This document shows, one piece after another, positions 22,870-36,131 of a stretch of 64,000 nucleotides of DNA (its first letter is position 1; each line of letters starts with the position of its first letter). The DNA is taken from NCBI GenBank assembly GCA_022385755.1, contig MU278354.1, positions 1,242,330-1,306,329 of the forward strand, in the 5' to 3' direction. The notes below the pieces were generated by a model that worked only from the letters and a program-made list of their open reading frames with translations, was not told the origin of the DNA and ran no database searches. This DNA is from Trametopsis cervina. Its lineage: Eukaryota > Basidiomycota > Agaricomycetes > Polyporales > Irpicaceae. A program made the position numbers and the translations under genes.

Positions 22870-25800
22870 ATGAGCTGCCCACACGTTGGCGAGCTCACTA
22901 AGCTCGATCCCCCTCGATTGTCGCAGCAGGTCCATCGCGAGGAATGTACACAATGCTTCGATAACCAGGTACGTTGCCTTAAAATTGTAGGTATATACTA
23001 TTTATAACTTGACCCACTGTCGATAGGATCAGCCCTTTGGCGTGGATGTATGCTTGTCGTGCTTTACGGGCGGGTGCCTCGATCGGGACAGATCGCATAT
23101 GAAGTTGCATGTAGCGAAGACAGGGCACTTCTTCACACTTAACGTGAAGAGAAAAGCAAAACCGTCTGCAAGGGTACGTGATATAACTCTTAAGTAATGG
23201 AATGATCGCCCTCTGACTGTCCTGTGGCACCAGGCCGCGTCTGCGGATCCGGACCTGCCTCCCCCCAACAAAATGACGAAACTGGCAATCTTTGAAGAAC
23301 GCGAGGAAGACAAGTGGGAGCATATCACAATATTCAAGTGCTGGCATTGTGATCCCTCCTCTGGTCTTGAGCTGCCAAACATTGCTACGACTAATGTTGC
23401 GGTGAAGGCGGCGCAGCTCAGAGACGGGGTTATGCAGAGCTTGAGCAGCGCAAGGCAGTCAGAGGTGAAGGCATGGGAAGAGGAGCTGGAGGCATGTGAA
23501 CACACCTTACTCTTGCATCCTGAGCCTTTGGGACCCATTGAGGCTTCTGGTAAGTGACATTTGAGCATTGCCACACTAAGATTCACCGTTCAGTAGGGCT
23601 CGCCCACTGTGCTCACTGTGAGCTAAAGGAGAATCTCTGGCTCTGTCTGACGTGTGGTGCATTGGGCTGCGGGCGAGCGCAATTCGGTGGCTTGGGCGGA
23701 AACGGCCATGCGTTAAAGCACTTTGAAGAAACGGGGCATCCGGTGTCAGTCAAGCTCGGCACAATTACACCTGAGGGTGGCGCTGGTAAGCCGCTGCTTT
23801 TATCAGAACTATTAACGGCTCCTTACCGTGGCTCAGACATTTATTGCTACGCTTGTAACGACGCTCGGATTGACCCGGAACTCCCTAATCATCTCTCGGC
23901 ATTCGGTATAAACGTTCTGACCCAGAAGAAGACGGAGAAGTCCATGACGGAGCTGGTAAGAACCCATGAAATCTCATAGTTCCGCGAAGTCTTAATGGAT
24001 GGTTCAGCAAATCGAACATAACCTGCAGTTTGACTTTTCGTTGACAGATGAGTCTGGAAATGCTCTCGAACCCGTTTTTGGACCTGGTCTCACTGGACTA
24101 GCCAACCTCGGAAACAGGTAAATGTTCGATGAACTCAAGTGGCAACGGTATTAACCTCGTGTCGTAGCTGTTATATGGCGTCGGTCGTCCAAACCGTATT
24201 CTCTTTGCCATCCTTCCAGTCACGGTATGCTGATGCTCCCCATCACTGGCAAACGTGCACGCAGCCACTGCCTGCTGAGTGTCTGGAATGCCAGATGTAT
24301 AAGCTTGCCGATGGTTTATTATCTGGCCGATATTCGCATCCTCGTCCCGCGGGTTCTGCAGATTCGACAGAGCCTAAGAAGACTAACCCGCTCGCACATG
24401 ACTCTCCGACGCCAATTTTCCAAGAGGGTGTGCGACCGATGATGTTCAAGACGCTCATTGGTAAAGGACACGAAGAATTTTCAACGATGAGACAGCAAGA
24501 CTCGGAAGAGTTCTTCTCACATCTTGTGACAGCTTTGAGGAGACAGTTGAAGAAGAATGGAGAGGAAGGTACTGCGAAGGACCCTACAGACGTCTTCAGG
24601 TTCGGGGTCGAGCAGCGGTTGCAGTGTGGAGACTGTGGGAAGGTTAGGTATCGTGTGGACGGGAGCGACGTGCTTAGTGTGCCAGTGCCCAGGAGAGATA
24701 GGGCAAGAGACACGCTCACAGAAGAGGGCAAGGATAAACCCGAGGCTTTGTACGAAGAGGTCGGCCTGGACGAGTGCCTGGACGAGCTGATGGGTGTGGA
24801 GGCGTTGGAATATTCTTGCCCAAGCTGTCAGAAGCAGGTTATTGCTAGGAAGTAAGTTGTTCTCTGAACGTTATGCTTCTTCTTTCCTAACACCTCTGAT
24901 AGGCAGACTAAACTGGCATCGTTCCCGTCTGTGCTAGTTCTCCACGCTAGGAAATTCCAGCTGGTCAACTGGGTCCCAACAAAACTCGGTAAGCAGACCA
25001 TAGTGCTGGCACACAACCGTCTGACACTGTAGATCCTCAGACATCCCTGTCAACGTTCCTGAAGGTGATGTCCTTGAGCTTAATAAGTATTTAGGAACGG
25101 GACTGCAACCTGGTGAGACGGAATTGCCGGAGGAGCAAGCAGGCAAGTGATATCGATGATATCACGTTCGGCATAACTACTGACACCATGTGGCGCTGTA
25201 GCTCAACCCGCTGTAACTTTCGATGCGACCGCTATGGCTCAGCTTGAGGGTATGGGCTTTCCGACGGTCAGGTGCCAAAAGGCTCTGCTCGCGACAGGCA
25301 ATAGTGATCCAAATGCTGCTATGGAGTGGCTCTTCTTGCATATGGATGATCCTGGTTCGTACACATTACATAATTTTGGGCCTCAACCCTCACTCATTGG
25401 GTGAGTAGACATCGATGCCCCTATCCAGCTTCCGACAGCGGGGGCAGCGGGATCGGCACCAGAACCTTCTCCAGAAGTTATTGGCATGCTCGCTGATATG
25501 GGTTTCACGCCTGCGCAGGTGAAGAAGGCACTTCGGGAAACTGTACGTCTGTCCATCTTCGCCAAACTATCTCTTCGTGCCGTGACTGACGATGCTGTAT
25601 TCCAGGGAGGAGACCCTGATCGAGCCGTTGATTGGTTATTTAACCATCCTGACGACTCCGGTGAGGACGCTGAACAGCCAGCCTCATCTGCTGTTGCCTC
25701 TCAGCCAGCCGTCGGAGGCTCTTCAACCCTGCCGGCGCGATACAGACTGAAAGCTTTCATTTCGCATAAAGGACACACTGTCCATTCCGGACACTACGTC

Positions 25801-25923
25801 TCACATATCAAAGTAGGGGAAAACTGGGTGCTCTTCAATGATGAAAAGGTGGTCAAGGCGGATGTCGAGAGCGTCAGAGAGTTGAAGAAGTTGGCGTACT
25901 TGTACATCTTCGAAAGAGTGTAA
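22870..25923 (+). CDS. UBP14: Ubiquitin C-terminal hydrolase Ubp14/USP5 (isopeptidase T)
   Basis: USP5/Ubp14 disassembles unanchored polyubiquitin chains and keeps the ubiquitin pool available to the proteasome. The domain order is complete: an N-terminal zinc-finger-like region (MSCPHVGELTKLDPPRL..CTQCFDNQ..VCLSCFTGGCLDRDRSHMKLH), the ZnF-UBP domain (GLAHCAHCELKENLWLCLTC, CGRAQFGGLGGNGHALKHFE), the catalytic Cys box GLTGLANLGNSCYMASVVQT (about 24090-24200), two UBA domains (MAQLEGMGFPTVRCQKALLA near 25230 and IGMLADMGFTPAQVKKALRE near 25480), and the His box FISHKGHTVHSGHYVSHIKV (about 25758-25817), ending LAYLYIFERV. The UBA pair inside the catalytic domain is diagnostic of USP5 rather than other USPs. 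About ten short introns; one in-frame intron near 23787-23837 removes residues between PEGGA and DIYCYACND. Catalytic residues are intact. Confidence 0.95.
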
Positions 25924-26558
25924 CTCACCTTAGATTGTCCGGCTCGGTCTCGAGCTGCGGATCATGATGATATCACAACGTAACATGAGATGCTGTATTT
26001 CCTCCTGTGCACAAGCGAACTGAGTGAGTTTGTGAAATCGTACAAGTGTGTCTCGCGTAATGTGAGAAGAGTGTCACAATAGTGAAGGCCGCTGTGTTCA
26101 GTCTGTGGTCATCTGGATCCCCAACCCCCAGGTCTTTCAGACTGCGGTAGTTCCGAAAGAGATCAAGTGGCCCGGCCGCGTGCATCGTGTATCAAATCCC
26201 ATCGCAGCCTCATCGCATTGTCGTTGTCTGCGATGACGGACCGGGAGTATTGAGCAGAAAATACGAGAAAACATCCTCATGAGACGTAAAATCCACGCAG
26301 TATGCGGAGATGTCGTAAGAGATCCATCTGACGGATCCTAACACATAACTCCGACAATCGGCGTTACTATTTTGAGGGAAATACATGCACCACTAATTTA
26401 CTCCGCCTGAATATCTCGGCCGGGAATCACTTTGCCTTGAACTCCGCTACAAAGGACTTTCTTTCAGCAATCTCGTGCGGAACGCAAAACTTCCCGAGCA
26501 ACCTTTTCTATCGCTCGACCTCCTCCTTTCATCTCAATTTTCTCTCTCCGGAACCACT
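25924..26558. other. Spacer between Ubp14 and Nap1
   Basis: About 630 bases of 3' flank and Nap1 promoter. The pyrimidine-rich stretch just before the Nap1 ATG (26516-26550) is typical of the leader of highly expressed fungal genes. No gene seen. Confidence 0.5.
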
Positions 26559-28129
26559 ATGTCTTCCACTATTCCTATCAGTCATAACGACCCTACGGCG
26601 CCGACGCCTCAAAACACTCCCCTGACACATGCACCTATCGCGCAAGGTCTTTCCCGTCCTACTGTGCCCGATATCACAGAGGGCGAGGAGCCCGAGGACG
26701 ATGATGATGAGGAAACTACTACTCTTCCTCCCGGTGCCCAGTCCGCTATGCTCGGCCTCGTACAGGGCAAGCTCGCAGGGCTTCTCGGACGTAGTTCGGG
26801 TTACGTAGAGAACCTTCCAGTCGACGTCAAACGTAGCGTCGAGGCACTCAAGGGTGTGCAGTCAAAGCACAATGAGTTACAAAATCAGTACAAACGCGAG
26901 TGTCTTGAGCTTGAGAAGAAGGTACGCGTTTGTTCACATTTTACCCTATGATACCTTCTGCACATCCACTACCCCCCTTGATCACACTGATCACCTGCTT
27001 TCTGTGTCCGCCTCATTTCTTGATGGTGCCAGTCAGCTAATTTTTTGTATCGGATACCAGTACGCTGAGCTCCAGAAGCCTCTTTGGGAGCGCCGAAGGG
27101 ACATCGTGCTTGGTGAAGCTAAGCCAACTGTTGAAGAAATTGAACTGGGTGAGAAGGAGTCCAAGAAAGATGATGAGGACTACGAACCCTTGCCCGCGGT
27201 TAGCGACCCCGAGCCAGCTGCCATTCCGGAGTTCTGGCTCACCGCTCTCCGCAACCATCCTGGATTGAACGAAAGCATCACTGACCGCGATGCTGAGGCT
27301 CTCAAGAGCTTGACCGATATCTCTGTCTCCTATCTTCCGGCATCTGGAACACAGCTTGGGTTCAAGATCACATTCCATTTCAAGCCCAACGATTTTTTCA
27401 CAAACACAATTCTTGAGAAGACATACCTGTACCAGGAAGAGGTCGGGTACACCGGCGACTTTGTTTACGATCGTGCGATCGGAACAAAGATTCAGTGGAA
27501 AGAGGACAAGGACCTCACAAAGGCATTCGAGATCAAAAAACAACGCAATAAAAGTGAGTTAGTTCCCCTGCGATGCCGACATGATCTCAATTTGATCATT
27601 TCGCAGACACGAACCGCACACGCCTCGTTCGCAAAGCTAAGAGCGTGGACTCGTTCTTCAACTTCTTCAGCCCACCCACACCTCCAGGAGAAGACGCTCT
27701 TGAGAATGGCGAGATTGGGGAGGAGGCTCTCGAAGCGATTGAAGAACTGCTCGAGTTTGATTACCAGATCGGAGAGGATCTCAAGGAAAAGGTCAGATCC
27801 TATTGTATATGCCGTCACAGAGTATTCACACTACCACAGATCGTTCCTCACGCCGTCGACTGGTTTACAGGCCGCGCCCTCGACTTTGAAGGAATCGATG
27901 ACGACGACGATGAAGACTTCGAGTCCCTCGAGGACGACGAGGACGACGATGGCACTTTTGATGATGTATGACTCTCCCTCTTTCGCATGTCGAGCTTCCA
28001 AAGTGACTGACGACTAAGGATGACGATTAGGATGACTCGGAAGATGATGTCCCCGCAAGGAGACGCGCACCACCTCGCCATGCTGCTGCTTCGGATGCTG
28101 TGCAACCCGCGGAGTGCCAACAGCAGTAG
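26559..28129 (+). CDS. NAP1: Nucleosome assembly protein Nap1
   Basis: Nap1 is an H2A-H2B histone chaperone that moves between cytoplasm and nucleus. The ATG at 26559 (MSSTIPISHNDPTA) is followed by an acidic N-terminus, the dimerisation helix (LPVDVKRSVEALKGVQSKHN..YKRECLELEKK), the join to YAELQKPLWERRRDIV, and the conserved core: IPEFWLTALRNHPGLNESIT, LGFKITFHFKPNDFFTNTIL, KTYLYQ and SVDSFFNFFSPPTPP. A long acidic tail (DDDDDEDFESLEDDEDDDGTF) follows. The last intron ends at ..acgattag before 28031, giving DDSEDDVPARRRAPP and the end PAECQQQ at 28129. The terminal CQQQ corresponds to the CKQQ prenylation-type box of animal NAP1L1. Introns lie near 26925-27060, 27553-27605, 27791-27845 and 27966-28030. 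Confidence 0.95.
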
Positions 28130-28892
28130 TCGGTTGGCGGTATTGCTGCTACGAAGATTACCCCTGTCTGTAGTTCTTGGTCCAACCTTCCGTTGTTTTC
28201 ACGCCTGGCTGTTATGGCGCTGATGCACATCCATCCGTGTATACACCATTGTCCCTCCTGCAAAAGCCCGTTGTCAATTCGCACATTGTGTTCTCCTCTG
28301 CTTGTAACATGTACTGCTGTTTCTCTCATTCCTCCACTTGTTCGCTGAAACTTTCAGCTCTGCTTAACAATTCATCGGATGATCGTTAGTCTATTCGGGT
28401 TCGTTATAAAAATCAACTTGTACTCTGTACGACCATAAAGATATGTGCGCTGCTATGCAGCAAATACCCGTATCGCAGAGGAACGACTTGAACGATTGCC
28501 TTTCGCGTTGCAGCTACCCGGCGCCGGCTCGGTGTTTGCCGAGTCGCGTGCAGATTCAAAGTCGCGTTCAGGCGTTAGCCGCTAGTCATCAAATGGATCT
28601 TGAACGCGACTGCCGCCCTTTGAACCTGTCTCGCCCTCTTCGTCGGCTGCACTCGATACGGTAGGCGACGCCGAACACTTTGCAGACGCGTACTTCTCTT
28701 CTATGCCTTTCGATAGGAGGCAACGGCCGTCGTAAGAGCTGCAATTGTCGACAAGACTCAAAAGATCATCTCTGCAAGTTTAGCGAAACGAGCGTGGCAA
28801 TCCAACGCGATTCAGAGCCAGGGCCGTCTCCATTGGTGGGCGTAGGCGTTATTACGAAAGGAATTCTCACGTGAAGTGCTGGAATAAATACT
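28130..28892. other. Spacer between Nap1 and the CDCA7-like gene
   Basis: About 760 bases; no supported gene. The right part should contain the promoter of the CDCA7-like gene. The open frames at 28443-28664 and 28680-28874 show no conserved feature. Confidence 0.5.
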
Positions 28893-31800
28893 ATGCCGGC
28901 CGACCACCCTTACCTCGAACTCGCAAACTGGGATGGCAAGTTCTCGCAGACGCGAACGGCATCCTCGACATCGCGCTATAACCCCATGAATCAGGCCTTG
29001 GACGTGAACAAGAGTGTTGGCATGTTGAGAGCTGATCAGGGCGCACAGCAGAGTACGAGTGCGACGAACATGCCGCCACCCATAATTCCACAAACCCCTA
29101 CACACGGAATTGCTCAATGGCGTCCCGGCTCCGAGCTGGGTTCCGCGAGGAGCGATCACTCCGAAAGTGCAATGCTCTCTTCCGACTCGGCATATCCTGA
29201 CAGTGAGGAAGAGCGAAGGCGTGTCACGAGCATGTTATGGCCGGAGGAGTCTTCACCTCCTTCACCTTCCAGAGTAAGTGCATACGCTGATCGTTCATAG
29301 TCTGTGGTTCATGACGGTAACCTGACAGCCCGTGCATTATTGGAATGTACCAGCCGACGTAATCTCGTCGTCAAGAAGCATGGGTGTAGCTGGTAGGGAT
29401 GGTGGGCTACCAGATAGTGTGCGTCATTGTCTGTATGATCATCGTATGGAAGTTGATAAAGCCTCAGTCTCCCCTGTCATACTCACTTCCTACACAACCG
29501 TCCATTCCGGTTCCATACCGAGGCTATTATAGTGCCACGCCGCAGAGCTTACCCAGCTCGCCCGAACGAGGTCCGCACCATGACGTCTTCACCTATAACC
29601 CTATCTCCCCAATAAGATCACTGCAACAAAGGAGTTCTCTTCCCACTAATTACTCTGGTAAACCCGGTCCAGGAAGCGCCTCTCCTTACTCGAATGCTAC
29701 ACGTGAACCTCATCTCCAATCGATACCCAAACCCGATGTCATGCCAGTCCCAGAAATCAACCACGTCGTGGACGGTGTGTCAGGGATGGGACATGTGCCT
29801 GCAGCATCAGGATCAGTATGCAAATTGTGGTCTTTATCTATATTCCTTGAATTGACTGACCATCCACCCTCACAGGATCCACGCATATCAATCTCACAAT
29901 GGTCTGAAAGCAGCGTGTTCAGTACTGCAGCGCCGCTGAGCGGACCCTCGAACGTTGACGATACAGGGCGGAAGATGCCCACATCTCCCCAGAAGGTCAC
30001 GGACACACACGACGGAATGAAGGTGGACATGTTGTCGACCTCTCAGACGGTGCCGGCTGCTCCTGTGAAGGCTGCGCCCACTTCGTTGCAGTCCAGCTCG
30101 GACTGTCAGCCGAGTGCTTTTTTCTCTGAATACCACAAGCACGACGCGAGACTGATCGGCGATAAGCTCGACCAGTTTACACCCGTTGCGGGCCATACGT
30201 CAGCTGGAGCCAACCTCCGCCGGAACACAGAAGAGTTGCCTGACCCTATGTCTCCAGCTTCATCTGATGTTGGGAAGACTGTAGCGACTGAACGGGTACG
30301 TTGCAACTGTCTTATTGAAACTTGAAGGGATACCAAACTGACCACTAGCATGGTTCTGTTGTAATATCCTATCAGTCGCGAACGTTTACGTTTACCCAGT
30401 TGAGCAACGTAGTTCGCTACCCTAGTCTCGCGACTTCGACATTGGAGAGGGTGAATGTCAACTATGTCTCTATCGACGGCATCATCCTCACAACCGTTGT
30501 ACAGGAACTCTCTGTGGTCCCTGAAACCCCTCAACAGAGCCCGTCTCCATCTGTGACGCCGTCACGCGCTGACAGTATCTATCACTCTTCGCCTCAGGTG
30601 TTGCCCGCCATAAAAGAGGCCACCCAGCCTACTGGTGCGATGAGCGGTGACGAGCTTAAGCGTCCATCAGAGGATCTTCGTGCGGGAAGCTTGGACGAAA
30701 GCACTCTGGTCGATCCTCAGATAACAAATGTGATTATCACTTCGCTGTGATGGACGAGCTTTCAACTGATAGATTGTCCCCCAGCTTCCCGCCGAATCGT
30801 CGAAACCACGTCAGCTACTACCAGGCACTCCTGTGAGGACTGTCGATGAATTAGATGAAGTTCCCTCCTCACCACTGACATCGCTCGACACGCCTTTGGC
30901 CCAAAGAATTTCGAAGAAAATTCAGCTACCCGCCTATGCCCTTCCGCACGCTATCATGTATGTCGATGTTCCTTCTTTCCCTCTTGGCCGGAGCCGGGAA
31001 GATTATCACCCCATCTCATTTTACGAGACTAAGCCTCGAACACATATTCCCCAAACATATCTGACCCCGGGCATCGCTCACAAGCGTAAGCGATCCGAGG
31101 GCGCATCCGGGACCCCTTCTGGCCGCCCTCCTGTTGCGAAAAAGAAGCGCCGTCATCACGACGATGACGATTTGCGTCGCTTCCGTCAAGAGGCAAGGAG
31201 TGAAATTCAGCTCGATTCTCTTGGCCCGAGGGCTCACGACGTCCTCCAACCTTTCTGCGAGCACTTTGATGTGCAAGTGGATACACATGAGTTGGATGAC
31301 ATTGAAACTCGCATTCCAGATCTCATCCTTTTGGACACCATGTTGCGAGGGGCATTGAGAAGTTATCTGCGCGCGGGTAGCGAGCAAGTATCAGTCGATG
31401 GCATTCCCAGGGAGGCTCTCTCCCAAAATAGTTCAACGTCTCCAGCCCGACAGGTCCGTGTTCCGTCCAAATTGCCTCATCATCGTAGACCACCTCTCGG
31501 TCAGCCACAACGAAGTCAAGTACTTGAATCTATGGGCAATGTCCCTGGTCATTTGGATCCATCTATCAATCATGGGCATATAGCTGGATGGAAAACATTT
31601 GTGGATCATCGTACTATGTCAGCAGCATCGGCAAACGGCTTTTCACAGCAGGACAGTTCGCAGATTATGCTGGAGACCGCCGTCCGTGGTCATGACGCTT
31701 TTCTAGGTGTGAACGCAGACGAAACGTATGTACGCCTATATGTCGCCGGGTTTAAGACTGAGATTTCGTTTGCATCTTCCCTGCCATATAGTGATCCAGA

Positions 31801-33238
31801 AGGAGCTCCATGGTCCAGCTCTCTTTTCCTTGCATCAGGGAACCTTTCAATGGCAATGTCGGATATGCCGTCTCCGTTCGCCCCTGATGAAGCTCCCCTT
31901 TCCTTTCTTGATAACGGGACGATCAATCCAAGCCTCCTGGGTCCGCCTAACGTCACAAGTCACTTCAGAACTCCCTCGCCATCCCCAGATCCTCCATTGT
32001 CCCGGGTAATATGGCAATCTGGAAGCTTCTTCGAGGACCTGGAAGCGACGTCCCCGCCTCCTATGGGACGTTTTAAGGATACTAAAGGGAAAGGAAAGGG
32101 CCACGCTCACGACGTAGGCATACGTGCACGAGAATCACAAGCCCAATCAATCCTTGTTCCGCCTTCTGCTCCTGGGAAACGTATTCGAAAGTTGACAGCG
32201 AAGGCCAGGGACTCCGTCTTCTCTATGGATTCGCATAGGGATATAGTTCGTGGGTCAGCCTCTCGTTCGGTTGACGAGTTGCAGTCTTCTGAGGAGGAAG
32301 ATACCTGGTCACATCGTCCGAAACCTCGCGTCAAGCTGGAAAAACATAACCTCAAGCCAAAGCCACGTCGGGGGAAAATACCAGGAGATGATAATAACAG
32401 GACCTGCCATCAATGCAGGCGCATAACGGATTATGATAAGATGTGGTGTGCTGCGGTCAGGCCAAATGGTGTTCTCTGTGACCTGCCCTTCTGTCAACCC
32501 TGCATGATCAAAAGGTAGGCTATCATCTGACAATCACCATGATATAGCCCTAATTATTTCCCTCCTGGCAACAGATACCCAGACATTCCGTTCGACCCTG
32601 ACATACCAGACTGGGAATGTCCTAAATGCGCCGGATTCTGCAATTGCACGGCATGTTGTCAAAAACGCGGCGAAACATATGTGTCCACAAGGCATGTGGT
32701 CACAGATGTAGAACTAGCCCGTCGAGCTCCACGGCGTGGACCGAAGGCCAACCCGCGCAGGACTTCCCGCAGATCAGAGTCGTCAGAGGAACCTGTGATT
32801 ATTCCTCAACCCATGGCTGCCGGTCAGATATGGGGGACGGTTTACGCACTCTCTGGCCGTGAACCTATGGGTGTCGGTGTTGTCGCAGATAGCAACACCC
32901 AAGGGATCGTTCTCACCACTGGCTCGAGGCCGAGGCCGAAGTCGAAGTCTGCATGGAAGCGCGTGCGGACGTTCATCGGCCAGTCTCGCGCGACATGGAC
33001 CACGACGGAGGTCTCTGACGAAGAGAATGCCCCAGCAGGACGAGTTTACATCGGCAAACGTGGCCCGTTGTTCGACCAGTCGTATCGCAGCTTTGATCAG
33101 CTTATTTGTTTTGATGGGTCCCTCACACCACCGTCGAATAGAGAAGACGATGAAGAAGATGGTCCGAACTTAGAATCTCCCGCTCGCCCATTGGATACTG
33201 CTCAACTCTCCTTTGCTCTTGCCAACCTTCTATCTTAG
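28893..33238 (+). CDS. Large disordered protein with CDCA7-type zinc finger (zf-4CXXC_R1)
   Basis: The ATG at 28893 (MPADHPYLELANWDGKFSQT) starts several disordered Ser/Pro-rich exons. A middle segment has the basic stretch KKKRRHHDDDDLRRFRQEA and a folded-looking helix set (LQPFCEHFDVQVDTHELDDI). The recognisable domain is C-terminal, split by an intron (32516-32573): CHQCRRITDYDKMWCAA, LPFCQPCMIKR, then YPDIPFD, WECPKCAGFCNCTACCQKRG. This is the four-CXXC zf-4CXXC_R1 fold found in vertebrate CDCA7, which recruits the remodeller HELLS and supports DNA methylation. The end after it (IWGTVYALSGREPMGVGVVA, then FALANLLS) is at 33238. A join near 29347-29460 is ambiguous; it could hide an intron or a short membrane-like stretch (IVCVIVCMIIVW). 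One gene is my reading; two adjoining genes cannot be excluded. Confidence 0.65.
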
Positions 33239-33577
33239 TCACTATCGCTATTATCTACGTAGTATTTAATTGGCCAGCTTGAGGCAATTACAGCACGATA
33301 ATGCCATATCTAATGCTCTGTAACATTTTGTCCATAATCTGTAGCGTGCTGTTCGTCACATACGCGTTCTGTCAGCATGGCTATACTGTAGTATACCTAT
33401 CCACAACTTCCCTGATAACGCACCGAGCGTATATCAGCTATCGATTTCCGTAATTGATTATTCTACTAGGAGCGCGATTCCACTCAGAAGTCTGACAGGC
33501 AAATGCACACGTAATGAAGTATAATCAAGAAACCCGACCACCGCGATTATATTAGTTAATTAGATTGCGAACTTGCT
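33239..33577. other. Convergent 3' region
   Basis: About 340 A/T-rich bases between the ends of the CDCA7-like gene (plus) and the aminopeptidase (minus). No gene seen; both 3' untranslated regions must lie here. Confidence 0.5.
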
Positions 33578-35435
<1,858 letters not shown>

Positions 35436-35510
35436 TTCAGGTGGCTGAGTGAAGCACCCCCGTGGCGATCAAAACACGAGTCGGAAACTGATCCATTAAA
35501 AGTATTCTTT

Positions 35511-35522
35511 TTAGGGTTAGGG
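35511..35522 (+). promoter_or_regulatory. Telomere-like box (two TTAGGG units)
   Basis: TTAGGGTTAGGG, exactly two telomere-type hexamers, lies 76-87 bases upstream of the aminopeptidase ATG. In fungi such boxes can bind Tbf1/Teb1-type Myb factors in promoters. That role is inferred here. Confidence 0.4.
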
Positions 35523-36027
35523 TCTACGCGTTCAATCTCGACGCGTCGTACTCAGCTGTGTGTAACGTCTTGTCCCTCTTCAAAACAGAGTGTACGATGT
35601 GTGTTCATCGGACATGTTGGTGCAACGACGACCGCGAGACATAGCGGCCTTTCACTGCGGAAGATACGCGTCTCACACGTAAATTCGAAAGGATATTGGA
35701 ATGTGCGGTCCTGTTCCCCTTTGAGCAATCGGTGGGATTACGAAGTTAGATATTGAAGACGTGTAAAAGAGAAGTGCTAAGGTTACGCACCTCAGTATGA
35801 ACGAGATGTTTGAGTACTACCAAGCCGCGGGTCGCAAGTTAGCGCTACGGGTGCATTATCACAGCCGACGACTATCACCAAAACGTGTTTTCGTTGCTCA
35901 GATTTCCGCTGATGAAAGGTCGATCGTGCTTTTTTCGTATAGTTCGAACATGGAGAGCAATGCGACCGAGCCCACGGTTGATTCGGAAGTAATGGATGCA
36001 TCGACGTTCGCAATCAGGTCGCGTCAG

Positions 36028-36038
36028 TAACCCTAACC
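36028..36038 (+). promoter_or_regulatory. Telomere-like box upstream of Ssz1
   Basis: TAACCCTAACC lies 94-104 bases upstream of the Ssz1 ATG, the complement of GGTTAGGGTTA. It pairs with the box at 35511 on the aminopeptidase side of the same divergent promoter. Confidence 0.4.
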
Positions 36039-36131
36039 TTGGCAGCCGATCATTCAAGTTATCACAGTTTTCAAAACTTTGCTTCTGCACACATACACCT
36101 TCAACCACCATCTTCGGCCCTTTATCACGCT

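Larger units (their letters stand above)
35436..36131. other. Divergent promoter region (aminopeptidase / Ssz1)
   Basis: Shared upstream region of two genes reading away from each other. It contains two telomere-like boxes listed separately. A 77-codon open frame (35797-36030) has no recognisable feature. Confidence 0.55.

Noticed and set aside
29399..29460. Possible transmembrane segment (IVCVIVCMIIVW) in the CDCA7-like gene
   Set aside because: It falls in a stretch that can be spliced out with a GT donor near 29348 or 29360 and an AAAG acceptor near 29459 while keeping frame, so it is more likely intron than protein.
35511..35522. Telomere end or chromosome-fusion scar from the TTAGGG pair
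   Set aside because: Only two units, inside a normal divergent promoter with housekeeping genes on both sides. A regulatory box fits better.
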